Source of the DNA: Micavibrio sp.
Lineage (GTDB): Bacteria > Pseudomonadota > Alphaproteobacteria > Micavibrionales > Micavibrionaceae
Reading direction: 5' to 3'
Length of the DNA: 32,457 nucleotides
Assembly: GCA_019634145.1 (NCBI GenBank)
Contig: JAHQVU010000038.1
Span: 1 to 32,457, forward strand
In this document: positions 23,512-31,833 of the stretch, piece by piece
Position numbering within the stretch: the stretch's first letter is position 1
Layout: every line of letters starts with the position of its first letter
Made by a program: the position numbers and the translations under genes
The notes under the pieces: generated by a model
Database searches by the model: none
What the model was told of the DNA's origin: nothing
What the model saw: the letters and a program-made list of their open reading frames with translations, nothing else

Positions 23512-24600
23512 CTATGCAGGTAATGTGAGGTGAAATGTTGTGCCTCTACCGAATTCCGAGGTTGCCCATATCTCTCCATCATGCAGGTGAATGATTTTCC
23601 AGCAAATGCTTAAGCCGATTCCGGTGCCTTCATATTCATCTTTAAGATGAAGGCGATTGAACATATGAAAGATTTTATCGAGGTTTTTCTCTTCAATCCC
23701 GATGCCATTATCCTGTATTTGAATATACCAAAAATCCTTATCGCGCTCGCACGTGAATTTAATGTGTGGGACTGTTTCGTTATTGCAGTATTTTAATGCG
23801 TTATCGATCAGATTGATGAATACACGTTGTAATTTATATTCATCGCAAATTATATCCGGCATCTCGTCGATTTCGATTTCAGCTTCTTTTTCTTCGATGA
23901 TGTGTAAGATGTGTCTGCTCGCTTGGTTTATGATCTTGTTCAGGTTAACGGGTTTCTTTTTTAATTCTTCCGTTTCCAGCTTTGAATAGGACATCAGGTC
24001 GTTAACGAGGTAACTCATATCCTCTGCGCTTTGGAGTGCTTTGGAGACCATATACTTGCCATTTTCGGATAGGCTTTCCTTATTATAGACAATATCGAGC
24101 AGGCCGCTGATAGCGCGCAAAGGTTGTTGCAAATCATGGGCGGCGACGGATGCGAATTGCTGGAGATCATGGTTTGATCGCATGAGGCGGTCTTCGGCCT
24201 GTTTGAGGTTGTCTATGTCGGTGAAAGAGCCGCTTAAACGAATGGGTGTGCGGTTCTGGTCGAATTGCGCCTGCGCCTTGGCCATAACCCAAAGTGGGGT
24301 GCCGTCGGCTTTACGAATGCGTAGGGGGAGTGCCAGCTCTTTGTTGTCTTTGAAGTGGGTGTCGATGGCTTGCTTTAGGGCAAGCTCAAAATCTTCATGG
24401 ATCAAACTGGAGAAGAAATTATCTGCATTTTGCGGGATGCTGTCCAGAGAGATATAGCCTAGGGAACGATAGGAGTGACCGAGCCAGTGGATTTTGTCCT
24501 CGGTCATGTCCCAGTCCCAGATGGCAATGCGGGAGCCGAGAACGGCGCGCTCAATTCTTTCGTCATTCAGTTCGGAAGGTGATGCCATCGTGTCTAACAT
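23512..24600 (-). CDS. Soluble PAS-domain sensor histidine kinase
   Basis: No membrane helix is visible, so it is cytoplasmic. A PAS/PAC sensor covers about residues 20-131 (IAIWDWDMTEDKIHWLG, RIRKADGTPLWVMAKAQ, GSFTDIDNLKQAE). It is followed by the HisKA helix with the phosphorylated His155 (QQFASVAAHDLQQPLRAISG) and the ATPase domain: N box FINLIDNALKYC, G1 IQDNGIGI, F box and G2 YEGTGIGLSICWKI. This is the phytochrome/FixL-like soluble type. It lies between the prenyl synthase and the response regulator on one strand. The signal is unknown; PAS folds sense redox, oxygen, light or small ligands. Confidence 0.95.
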   Translation of the reverse strand: MLDTMASPSELNDERIERAVLGSRIAIWDWDMTEDKIHWLGHSYRSLGYISLDSIPQNADNFFSSLIHEDFELALKQAIDTHFKDNKELALPLRIRKADGTPLWVMAKAQAQFDQNRTPIRLSGSFTDIDNLKQAEDRLMRSNHDLQQFASVAAHDLQQPLRAISGLLDIVYNKESLSENGKYMVSKALQSAEDMSYLVNDLMSYSKLETEELKKKPVNLNKIINQASRHILHIIEEKEAEIEIDEMPDIICDEYKLQRVFINLIDNALKYCNNETVPHIKFTCERDKDFWYIQIQDNGIGIEEKNLDKIFHMFNRLHLKDEYEGTGIGLSICWKIIHLHDGEIWATSEFGRGTTFHLTLPA

Positions 24601-24630
24601 TTTACCACGAGTTCCTTGTGAACTCTAAAG

Positions 24631-25644
24631 TTAAAGCTCTCTTCGTATGGTGTATGAAATCAAGTTCTGCAATATGGTTTTTAAAGGATGGTCGCTAACG
24701 GCTGTGTCCAATGCGTTTGCAGCTTTTTCGCCATATTCATCGGCCAGTGCGAGCGTACGATTATATATATCATATTTTTCGAAGAGGTCTTGGGCCGTTT
24801 TTAAATCGTTACTATTGTATTCACGGTTGCCCATTGTGCGTTCCCAGAACGCGCGCTCTTCATTATCGGCCTCTTGAAGTGCGAGGATAACGGGGGCGGT
24901 CATTTTTCCTTCGCGGAAATCATCGCCGATTGTTTTGCCAAGCGTTTCACGCTCTGCCATGTAGTCCAGAACATCATCAGCGATTTGAAAGGCGATGCCG
25001 AGATACATGCCGTATTTTGCCATGGCTTCCGCTTTTTCAGGGGCGGCGCCCGCAATCACGGGGCCAACTTCGCAGGCGGCGGCAAAAAGTGCGGCTGTTT
25101 TGGATTTTATTACCTCTTCATACTCTTCCATCGTTGTGGTGAGGTTGTTGGCCGTGGTCAGCTGCATTACTTCGCCTTGGGCGATTATCGCGGAGGCGTT
25201 GGAAAGGATGCGCAATATCTCAAGGCTACCGTCTTCTGTCATGAGCTGGAAAGCACGGGAGAAGAGAAAATCACCGACCAGCACGCTGGCTTGATTTCCG
25301 AAGACAAGATTGGCAGCATCTTTGCCGCGGCGTTGGTCGCTCTCATCCACTACATCATCATGGAGGAGGGTGGCGCTATGGATGAATTCGACTGCTGTTG
25401 CCAGGCGGTAAGCGCGGGTAATATCTCCGCTGAACATCTGTGTGGCAGCCAAGGTGAGGAGGGGGCGGATGCGTTTTCCGCCAGCAGCAACCAGATAGGT
25501 CGCGAGTTGCGGGATCAGCTTTACGGGGCTGTCCATGCGATCGATAATCATCGCATTCACAGCGCGCATATCATCGTCTAGCTCGGTGCTCAAAGCCTCA
25601 AGAGGGTTCGGTTTTAGAGGTGTTTGTTTGGCTGATGTGCTCAT
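24631..25644 (-). CDS. ispB: All-trans polyprenyl diphosphate synthase (ubiquinone side chain)
   Basis: Prenyl chain elongation enzyme that adds isopentenyl units to make the long side chain of ubiquinone. The first aspartate-rich motif DDVVD is at residues 96-100 (LLHDDVVDESDQRRG), and the second is IADDVLDY. Other hallmarks are GGKRIRPLLTL, EFIHSATLLHDD, QGEVMQLT and GKTIGDDFREGKMTAP. The start ATG 25644 (337 aa) has AAGG upstream and gives the usual N-terminus; the longer frame to 25707 is rejected. Chain length (8 to 10 units) cannot be read directly, so the symbol is by best analogy. It heads a close-spaced minus-strand series with a kinase, a regulator and a permease. Confidence 0.92.
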   Translation of the reverse strand: MSTSAKQTPLKPNPLEALSTELDDDMRAVNAMIIDRMDSPVKLIPQLATYLVAAGGKRIRPLLTLAATQMFSGDITRAYRLATAVEFIHSATLLHDDVVDESDQRRGKDAANLVFGNQASVLVGDFLFSRAFQLMTEDGSLEILRILSNASAIIAQGEVMQLTTANNLTTTMEEYEEVIKSKTAALFAAACEVGPVIAGAAPEKAEAMAKYGMYLGIAFQIADDVLDYMAERETLGKTIGDDFREGKMTAPVILALQEADNEERAFWERTMGNREYNSNDLKTAQDLFEKYDIYNRTLALADEYGEKAANALDTAVSDHPLKTILQNLISYTIRREL

Positions 25645-25754
25645 ATATACAGCCTTAATTGAGGAGAGGATGCAGGGCAAGAGAAAACTTGCCTTTGACA
25701 AGACCAAAATCAGCTTTTATAGATATGAAAATTCTAAATTATATAGGGGTAAAA

Positions 25755-26141
25755 ATGAGCTTGGCTAACGCAAGTAGTAGCTTTAATCAGCTGCAAGATT
25801 CTTCGAATGAGGAAAATAGCGGAAAAGAATTGGCGCACGAGATGCCAAAAGTTGGTCTTCATGATCATTTGGAAGGATCGTTCGAGCCGGAATTGATTTT
25901 TGAAATCGCCAAGCGAAATCAGATGCCGGTGGTTATTAAGCGTCCTGCACCAGAGGATGCGAAACAGGCAGAATCTATTGATAAGCTGCTAAAGACCGCG
26001 CGCGGGCATGGGCTCATGACGCACGTAGATGACGAAGGTTTGCAGATTACTCTGGAAACACCTGATCAGCTTAAAAGCTCTATGATTTTGATGATCTTCA
26101 GGAATTTCTGGATATCTATTATGCGGGAATGCACGTTCTGA
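25755..26141 (+). CDS. Adenine/adenosine deaminase-like protein, N-terminal part (frameshifted)
   Basis: ATG 25755 follows an AGGGG ribosome site. The reading carries the first metal-binding motif (PKVGLHDHLEGSFEPE, His36 and His38). It goes on sensibly to TPDQLK, then leaves the family pattern at the A run 26073-26076 and ends 22 codons later at 26141. Restoring one A would give LKKLYDFDDLQEFLDIYYAG and join it to the following frame. The product as written lacks most of the active site. The break is probably a sequencing or recent mutational deletion. Confidence 0.88.
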   Translation: MSLANASSSFNQLQDSSNEENSGKELAHEMPKVGLHDHLEGSFEPELIFEIAKRNQMPVVIKRPAPEDAKQAESIDKLLKTARGHGLMTHVDDEGLQITLETPDQLKSSMILMIFRNFWISIMRECTF

Positions 26142-27013
26142 GGGAAAAACAGGATTTCTATGATTTGACGATGGCCTATATGAAGAAGTGTCATGAGCAG
26201 AATGTCATGCATACCGAGCCTTTCTTTGATCCGCAGGGACATACAAGCCGCGGGGTAGAGTTCAAAACCGTGATTGAAGGCATAAGCGAAGCTTTAGCAG
26301 ATGCTAAAAAGAATTACGGTATCACATCGGGCCTTATCATGTCTTATCTGCGCCATTTGCCCGAAGATGATGCGATTGCGACATGGAACGAGGCGAAGCC
26401 GTATCGCGATAAATTTATTGGTGTCGGGCTTGATAGTTCCGAGCTTGATTTTCCACCTGAAATATTTTCCCGGGTGTTCCAGATGGCGGAAGATGTCGGA
26501 AAGAAAAAGGTTGCGCATGCCGGAGAAGAAGGGCCACCCAGCTATGTTCGCCAAGCACTTGATATATTGCAGGTTCATCGGATTGATCACGGAAATCGTG
26601 CGATGGAAGACTCGGCGTTAGTGGAAAGATTGGTTAATGAACAAATGCCTCTAACTGTTTGTCCGTTAAGTAATGTCAGGTTGAAAAATGTTGATGACAT
26701 TAAAAATCACCCTATCGTCAGAATGTTGCATGCCGGTGTCAAAGCCACCGTTAATCCAGATGATTCGGCGTATTTCGGTGGGTATTTTAACGAAAACTAT
26801 GATGCTCTGTTTGATAATGTCGCCGGATTTACAATCGCTCACGCTATTCAGACGCAGCAAAATGCGATTGAAGGCTCGTTTGCGCCTGATGAAAGAAAAT
26901 CCCAGATGCTTAGGCAGCTAGAGCGCTTTAAGAGCCAAGTTCAGAAGCATGGATATAGCACGATCTTTGGTCAATCTCATAAGGTTGAGCCCGGTCCATA
27001 TGTCGAGCCGTAA
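26129..27013 (+). CDS. Adenine/adenosine deaminase-like protein, C-terminal part (frameshifted)
   Basis: This part supplies the rest of the amidohydrolase barrel: KKVAHAGEE (metal His and catalytic Glu), ILQVHRIDHGNRAMED, TVCPLSNVRLKNVDD and NPDDSAYFGGYFNENYDAL (metal Asp pair). The YFGGY wording and RIDHG in place of RIGHG are more like the adenine deaminase branch than classic adenosine deaminase. Adenine deaminase makes hypoxanthine for purine salvage. DDS replaces the usual DDP. The frame is open from about 26077 in the shifted reading; the first internal ATG is at 26129. Without the upstream half, which holds His36/38, it should be inactive. Confidence 0.88.
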   Translation: MHVLREKQDFYDLTMAYMKKCHEQNVMHTEPFFDPQGHTSRGVEFKTVIEGISEALADAKKNYGITSGLIMSYLRHLPEDDAIATWNEAKPYRDKFIGVGLDSSELDFPPEIFSRVFQMAEDVGKKKVAHAGEEGPPSYVRQALDILQVHRIDHGNRAMEDSALVERLVNEQMPLTVCPLSNVRLKNVDDIKNHPIVRMLHAGVKATVNPDDSAYFGGYFNENYDALFDNVAGFTIAHAIQTQQNAIEGSFAPDERKSQMLRQLERFKSQVQKHGYSTIFGQSHKVEPGPYVEP

Positions 27014-27589
27014 TTATTGATTGAGTTGCGAATTGTTGTTTAGCTTTGGCACAGGCAGGGTTCTGCTGCGCATTTGTTTTTGCTGGCTTTTATTTTGCTG
27101 ATATTGCTGGATCAGGCTTTGCATAAGGGTGGGGTCTTTTTGCTCGGCTGATGTAGTCTCCGCACTCGGTTTGGCGGGGGCGTTGGGGGGATCCACATGA
27201 GGTACGGGAACTGCCGGAGGGTTGCCATTAGCGGATGTTTTAACCGCCTCATCGGATGCATCATCTTTAGCCGTGCCAGTCGCTAGCTTTTTATACTTAT
27301 TCCAAATTCGGTCCTCTTGAGGCTCTTGATCTTCTGCATTCTCAGCCGCTTCTAGGGCAGCTTGTTCTTCTTGTTGCTTGCGGTATTGTTGGGCGCGCAA
27401 GGTTGTGATGTCGGGGCGGGCGGCCTCCATGGTTTTTAAGCCTTTGGCATTTTTATTGATAACCGTTTGCTGGTTGATTTGAGGGGCAAGGCGCGTTGTG
27501 TTAATGCCGCCCTGATATTCACGCTCTTGCGCGGAGGCGGGAATCGAGAGCATTATAAGTGCCGAAGTGATGAGGAATCGTTTAATCAT
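27014..27589 (-). CDS. Secreted Gln/Pro/Ala-rich protein of unknown function
   Basis: A clear signal peptide (residues 1-20, ITSALIMLSIPASA, cleavage before QER) leads into a low-complexity protein. It has a Thr/Gln-rich start (GGINTTRLAPQINQQTV), a coil-like Ala/Glu/Gln segment (about 65-90), a Pro-rich middle (NPPAVPVPHVDPPNAPAK) and a Gln/Lys/Asn-rich end (LIQQYQQNKSQQKQM). There are no cysteines and no recognised domain. It converges with the deaminase gene with no gap and diverges from the GNAT gene, with starts 30 bases apart. The secretion call is good; the function is unknown. Confidence 0.8.
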   Translation of the reverse strand: MIKRFLITSALIMLSIPASAQEREYQGGINTTRLAPQINQQTVINKNAKGLKTMEAARPDITTLRAQQYRKQQEEQAALEAAENAEDQEPQEDRIWNKYKKLATGTAKDDASDEAVKTSANGNPPAVPVPHVDPPNAPAKPSAETTSAEQKDPTLMQSLIQQYQQNKSQQKQMRSRTLPVPKLNNNSQLNQ

Positions 27590-27619
27590 AGCGCAAGTCT
27601 AATCCTATGGAGGCGGAGA

Positions 27620-28135
27620 ATGCAATCTGAAAAAGTGGAAATCGCGCAAGCCGATGGTGAGAGCTTTGATGTTCTGCTTGGTCTGACGCGCCAGATGCAT
27701 AACCCGAAGGATGAGGAGCATTTTAAGCAGGCGCTGGCTTTACAAGATCAGGGGGAGCGGCAGGTTTTTATTATCAGCGTCGATGGCGCGGCGGCGGGTT
27801 ATACGATGTTGAGCTGGAGCCCGAAATACCCGCTTTACCGTTCGCTGGGCATTCCCGAAATTCAGGATCTTAATATTGTGCCTGATTATCGTCGGCGCGG
27901 GCTGGCGGGGGGGTTGATTGCGCATTGTGAGGGGCTGGTGCGCGGGCGCGGGTTTGAGCATATCGGGATTGGTGTGGGGCTGGATGCCTCATATGGCGCG
28001 GCGCAGCGGCTCTATGTGCAGATGGGCTATGTGCCGGATGGGAATGGCGTGACTTATGATCGCGTTAATGTGCGCTTTGGCGAGATGCGTCCGATTGATG
28101 ATGACTTGAGCTTGATGATGGTGAAGGGGCTGTGA
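27620..28135 (+). CDS. GNAT-family N-acetyltransferase
   Basis: 171 residues from ATG 27620, which has GGAGGCGGAG just before it; a longer frame to 27467 runs into the divergent gene and is rejected. The GNAT core is clear: GAAAGYTMLSW (strand 2-3), IQDLNIVPDYRRRGLAGGLIAHCE with the acetyl-CoA loop RRRGLAGG, then HIGIGVGLDASYGAAQRLYVQMGYVPDG, the classic late motif. The form is that of ordinary small GNATs acting on amino groups of small molecules or proteins. The substrate is unknown. A hairpin after the stop may be its terminator. Confidence 0.9.
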   Translation: MQSEKVEIAQADGESFDVLLGLTRQMHNPKDEEHFKQALALQDQGERQVFIISVDGAAAGYTMLSWSPKYPLYRSLGIPEIQDLNIVPDYRRRGLAGGLIAHCEGLVRGRGFEHIGIGVGLDASYGAAQRLYVQMGYVPDGNGVTYDRVNVRFGEMRPIDDDLSLMMVKGL

Positions 28136-28138
28136 GAT

Positions 28139-28170
28139 AAGGCTTGTTTTACGAAAGATTAAGCCTTTTC
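28139..28170 (+). terminator. Possible terminator after the GNAT gene
   Basis: AAGGCTT and AAGCCTT form a 7-bp stem over a 15-base loop, followed by a short T-rich tail (TTCATTT). It begins four bases after the stop codon. The T run is poor, so termination may be partial. Confidence 0.4.
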
Positions 28171-28216
28171 ATTTATGGTTATACCAACTGTAAGTGAAAA
28201 AAGGGGTGTCATTACC

Positions 28217-28960
28217 ATGTCTGATGTTAATAATTCCACGCCTGAACCAGGTATACGGGGATTGGATTTTATGCTCTCTGAATTAGGGTTTCAAGATCCG
28301 GGCGAGCTTGGGATAGGGCTTAGGACGACTAATGTTAATTTCAAAGAATTATTTACCAGGGTGGCTGAGGAGCAGTTGGCGGCTAAAAAGCTTTTCTTGA
28401 GCAAGGATTTTCAGCGTGCAGCAGATACTGACGAGTCGTTCTCGGTTGATCCTTTAGCAGACCAAGAACTTGAAGCGGAAATTAAAAATTTAGAGAGTGA
28501 ATTAGATTATCTTAATAAGAAGAGAGGGGGTGAAGAAAAGGAAGCATTTATAGAGGAGTTGGCTGATCGGTATAGGGGCGGCGCGATGAAGGAATTAAAA
28601 ATTAATGTTGGGGGATATGTAGGAGATGGTAATTTCAGTAAAGCTGAATTCTTTGAGATTCTTCGTGATTCATACACTTCAAATAAAGCTGAGAGTGAGG
28701 TTGCTCTGAAGAATGTCGGTGGGGAAATTACTCAGAAGCATATTGCTAATGCCGAGGCTTTTATTGAAAAACATGCTCTGCATGAAATAGGTGCTTTTGA
28801 GGATGGAGATGTCGAGATGTTGGCGCATTTTTCTGCGGTATATGAGGTTATTGATGAACGAAGGGCTGAGGCGCACCGGAAAATGAATGATACAGATTCT
28901 GCTTATGACGTTGAAACTGGATCTAATTTTAAGCATGATACTCTCGCTCCGGGCTCATAG
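28217..28960 (+). CDS. Acidic soluble protein of unknown function (247 aa)
   Basis: ATG 28217 is preferred because AAGGGG lies about ten bases ahead; ATG 28175 in frame would add 14 residues without a ribosome site. No signal peptide, membrane helix or cysteine is seen. Residues 75-110 are a likely coiled coil (DQELEAEIKNLESELDYLNKKR). The rest is acidic and helical (FFEILRDSYTSNKAESEVALK, HIANAEAFIEKHALHEIG). Base composition is somewhat more A+T-rich than ppdK. I recognise no family. Standing between a hairpin and the ppdK promoter, it looks like a single-gene unit. Confidence 0.75.
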   Translation: MSDVNNSTPEPGIRGLDFMLSELGFQDPGELGIGLRTTNVNFKELFTRVAEEQLAAKKLFLSKDFQRAADTDESFSVDPLADQELEAEIKNLESELDYLNKKRGGEEKEAFIEELADRYRGGAMKELKINVGGYVGDGNFSKAEFFEILRDSYTSNKAESEVALKNVGGEITQKHIANAEAFIEKHALHEIGAFEDGDVEMLAHFSAVYEVIDERRAEAHRKMNDTDSAYDVETGSNFKHDTLAPGS

Positions 28961-28976
28961 GTCTTGCGATAATATG
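28955..28976 (+). repeat. 22-base sequence matched in inverted orientation at 32369-32390
   Basis: CATAGGTCTTGCGATAATATG here and the reverse complement of 32369-32390 agree over 20 positions with two one-base gaps (GGTCTTGCGATAA is shared exactly). The copies flank ppdK and the following secreted-protein gene in opposite directions. The second lies just before the IS1182-type transposase start, so they may be insertion-sequence ends, one of them solitary. Confidence 0.4.
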
Positions 28977-29052
28977 TGTTCCAATACAGTGTTTTTTTAC
29001 TCTATCCTCTCGGCTTTCTTGTCTGCATAGGTGACGTTCCTACTTTCTTCTT

Positions 29053-29080
29053 TTGACTCTTTCGAAAAATGTGCTAAACC
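29053..29080 (+). promoter_or_regulatory. ppdK promoter of the alphaproteobacterial housekeeping type
   Basis: TTGACT (29053-29058) is followed after 14 bases by GCTAAACC (29073-29080). This fits the Caulobacter sigma-73 consensus TTGACGS-N10-14-GCTANAWC with one mismatch in the -10 box. It lies 43 bases before the ppdK ATG. The classic TATAAT form is not present here. Confidence 0.55.
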
Positions 29081-29122
29081 ACGCGTGAAAAAGGTTTTGC
29101 TAGCATATTTGGAGCGCTGAAA

Positions 29123-31828
29123 ATGACGACACAATGGGTCTATAACTTTGGTAAGGATAAGAATGAGGGGGATGCGTCTATGCGCAACCTTCTGGGTGGT
29201 AAGGGTTCTAACCTTGCGGAAATGGCTGGTCTTGGCCTTCCTGTGCCGCCGGGTTTTACGATTACGACCGAGGTTTGTACGGCCTATTACGATAATGATA
29301 AGAATTATCCGGATGAGTTAGCCGCGCAAGTTGAAGCCGCGCTGGAGCAAATCGAATCGTCTATGAGCGCTAAATTTGGTGATAGTGAGAACCCGCTTCT
29401 CGTTTCTGTGCGCTCAGGTGCGCGTGTGTCTATGCCGGGGATGATGGATACGGTTTTGAACCTTGGTCTGAATGATGCCACCGTTGAGGGTCTGGCGAAA
29501 AAATCGGGCGATGAGCGTTTTGCATGGGACTCTTACCGTCGCTTTATCCAGATGTATGGTGATGTGGTGTTGGGCGTTGATCACCATGATTTTGAAGATG
29601 TGATTGATACCTTTAAGCGTAATAACGATTTGCGTCAGGATACTGACATTTCCGCTGATGGCTGGAAAGAGATTGTCGCAGATTATAAAACTCTTGTTGA
29701 GCGCGAGACAGGAAAGCCATTCCCTGATGATGCGCGTGAGCAGCTTTGGGGCGCGGTGAATGCAGTGTTTGATTCTTGGAATGTGCCACGTGCGGTGACT
29801 TATCGCCGTATTCATGAGATTTCCGACAAGTGGGGAACTGCCGTGAATGTGCAATCTATGGTCTTCGGTAATATGGGCGATGATTGTGCGACTGGTGTTT
29901 GCTTTACACGTGATCCGAGCACGGGCGACAACTATTTCTACGGTGAGTATCTGATTAATGCACAAGGCGAAGATGTTGTTGCAGGTATTCGCACACCTCA
30001 GTCTCTAACGATCAAGGGGCGCGAAATGGAAGGCAGCGATCTGCCGTCTATGGAAGAGTCTATGCCTGCTGTGTTTAAGCAGTTAGATGATGTACGCCAT
30101 AAGCTTGAAAAGCATTACCGTGATGTGCAGGACCTTGAGTTCACTGTACAAAAAGGTCAGCTGTTTATGCTGCAAACTCGTGCTGGTAAGCGCACAGCCA
30201 AGGCTGCGCTGAAGATTGCGGTTGATATGGAGAAAGAAGGGTTGATCACTAAGGATGAGGCGTTATTGCGTATAGAGCCACAATCTCTTGACCAGCTTTT
30301 GCACCCGACACTAGATCCGAATGCGAAGAAAGATATTTTGAGCAAGGGCTTGCCGGCCTCTCCCGGTGCGGCCTCAGGCAAGATCGTATTCACATCCGAT
30401 AAGGCTGAAGAAATGGCGCAAGCGGGCGAAAAAGTTATGCTTTGTCGTCAGGAAACTTCACCGGAAGATATTTCAGGAATGCATGCCGCGCAGGGGATTT
30501 TGACATCCCGTGGTGGTATGACATCGCACGCTGCTGTGGTTGCACGCGGTATGGGTAAGCCATGTGTGGCAGGTGCTGGCGAGCTTCACATTGATGGAAA
30601 AGCAAAGCTGATCCGGGTTAAGGGTCGTGAGTTGAAAGAGGGTGATATCCTGACTATTGATGGTGCGACAGGCGAGGTTATGGCTGGTGCGGTTGATACG
30701 ATCAAGCCAGAGCTATCAGGCGATTTCGGCACTTTGATGGCATGGGCTGATAAGCGCCGCCGTATGAAAGTGCGTGCGAATGCGGAAACAGCATTGGATT
30801 CTAAAACTGCGCGTGACTTTGGCGCGGAAGGTATTGGTCTTTGTCGTACAGAGCATATGTTCTTTGAACCGACACGCATTCAAAATGTACGCGAGATGAT
30901 CTTTGCAACGAGCGAAGACAAGCGCCGCGCGGCCTTGGAAAAGTTGTTGCCCGAGCAGCGTAAGGATTTTGCGGAATTGTTTGACATTATGAGCGGGCTT
31001 CCTGTGACCGTGCGTTTGCTTGACCCGCCTTTGCACGAGTTCTTGCCGCATGGTGAAGAAGATACTGCGCAGTTTGCGAAGGCAGCTGGTTTCAGCGCGT
31101 CAGATGTTGAAAAACGCCTTAATGATTTGCATGAATCTAACCCTATGCTTGGTCACCGTGGGTGTCGTTTAGGTATTTCATTCCCTGAGATTTATGAGAT
31201 GCAGGCCCGTGCGATTTTCGAAGGTGCGTTGGAAGCTTCGGCAAAAAATAATGAAGCGGTTGTACCGGAAATCATGATCCCTCTTGTGGGAACACGTAAA
31301 GAGCTAGAAATTCTTCGTGCTAAAGTTGAAGATATAGCCAAAGACGTTTTCGCGGAGAAAGGCAAGGGCCTTGAATATATGGTCGGAACGATGATTGAGC
31401 TTCCACGCGCGGCTTTGACTGCCGATGAAATTGCGCAGTCTGCTGACTTCTTTAGCTTTGGTACAAATGACCTGACGCAAACAACGCTCGGGATGAGCCG
31501 TGATGATGCGGGGAATTTCTTGCCTGAATATATAGGGCAGGGGATTTATGAGCGCGACCCGTTTGCATCATTGGATGTTGATGGCGTTGGTCAGCTTGTC
31601 GATATTGCGCAGAATAAGGGACGCAGTGTGAATGCGGATATCAAGCTTGGTATTTGCGGTGAACATGGTGGTGACCCTAGCTCAATCGCATTTTGTGAGA
31701 GCGTCGGCTTGCACTATGTTTCTTGTTCGCCATACCGTGTGCCGATTGCACGTCTTGCGGCTGCGCAGGCAACGATCAAGGCAGAAGAGGCGCCGGGAAA
31801 GTCTGAAGCTGCTAAGAAGGCGGCTTAA
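29123..31828 (+). CDS. ppdK: Pyruvate, phosphate dikinase
   Basis: PPDK interconverts pyruvate, ATP and phosphate with phosphoenolpyruvate, AMP and pyrophosphate, and can serve gluconeogenesis or PPi-linked glycolysis. The ATP-grasp domain opens with LLGGKGSNLAEMAGLGLPVPPGF-type sequence and has SVRSGARVSMPGMMDTVLN. The swivelling phosphohistidine domain has GGMTSHAAVVARGMGKPCV with His469. The PEP/pyruvate TIM barrel contains GLCRTEHMFFE, NPMLGHRGCRLG, DFFSFGTNDLTQTTLGMSRDD and the catalytic Cys845 in GICGEHGGDP. The length of 901 is slightly above the usual 870-890, partly from an Ala/Lys/Glu-rich tail. A GGAG ribosome site precedes the ATG. Confidence 0.98.
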   Translation: MTTQWVYNFGKDKNEGDASMRNLLGGKGSNLAEMAGLGLPVPPGFTITTEVCTAYYDNDKNYPDELAAQVEAALEQIESSMSAKFGDSENPLLVSVRSGARVSMPGMMDTVLNLGLNDATVEGLAKKSGDERFAWDSYRRFIQMYGDVVLGVDHHDFEDVIDTFKRNNDLRQDTDISADGWKEIVADYKTLVERETGKPFPDDAREQLWGAVNAVFDSWNVPRAVTYRRIHEISDKWGTAVNVQSMVFGNMGDDCATGVCFTRDPSTGDNYFYGEYLINAQGEDVVAGIRTPQSLTIKGREMEGSDLPSMEESMPAVFKQLDDVRHKLEKHYRDVQDLEFTVQKGQLFMLQTRAGKRTAKAALKIAVDMEKEGLITKDEALLRIEPQSLDQLLHPTLDPNAKKDILSKGLPASPGAASGKIVFTSDKAEEMAQAGEKVMLCRQETSPEDISGMHAAQGILTSRGGMTSHAAVVARGMGKPCVAGAGELHIDGKAKLIRVKGRELKEGDILTIDGATGEVMAGAVDTIKPELSGDFGTLMAWADKRRRMKVRANAETALDSKTARDFGAEGIGLCRTEHMFFEPTRIQNVREMIFATSEDKRRAALEKLLPEQRKDFAELFDIMSGLPVTVRLLDPPLHEFLPHGEEDTAQFAKAAGFSASDVEKRLNDLHESNPMLGHRGCRLGISFPEIYEMQARAIFEGALEASAKNNEAVVPEIMIPLVGTRKELEILRAKVEDIAKDVFAEKGKGLEYMVGTMIELPRAALTADEIAQSADFFSFGTNDLTQTTLGMSRDDAGNFLPEYIGQGIYERDPFASLDVDGVGQLVDIAQNKGRSVNADIKLGICGEHGGDPSSIAFCESVGLHYVSCSPYRVPIARLAAAQATIKAEEAPGKSEAAKKAA

Positions 31829-31833
31829 TTTTC

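Noticed and set aside
24874-25581. 235-residue plus-strand frame opposite the prenyl synthase
   Set aside because: It mirrors a well-identified gene on the other strand, lacks a family resemblance and is rich in residues expected from antisense reading.
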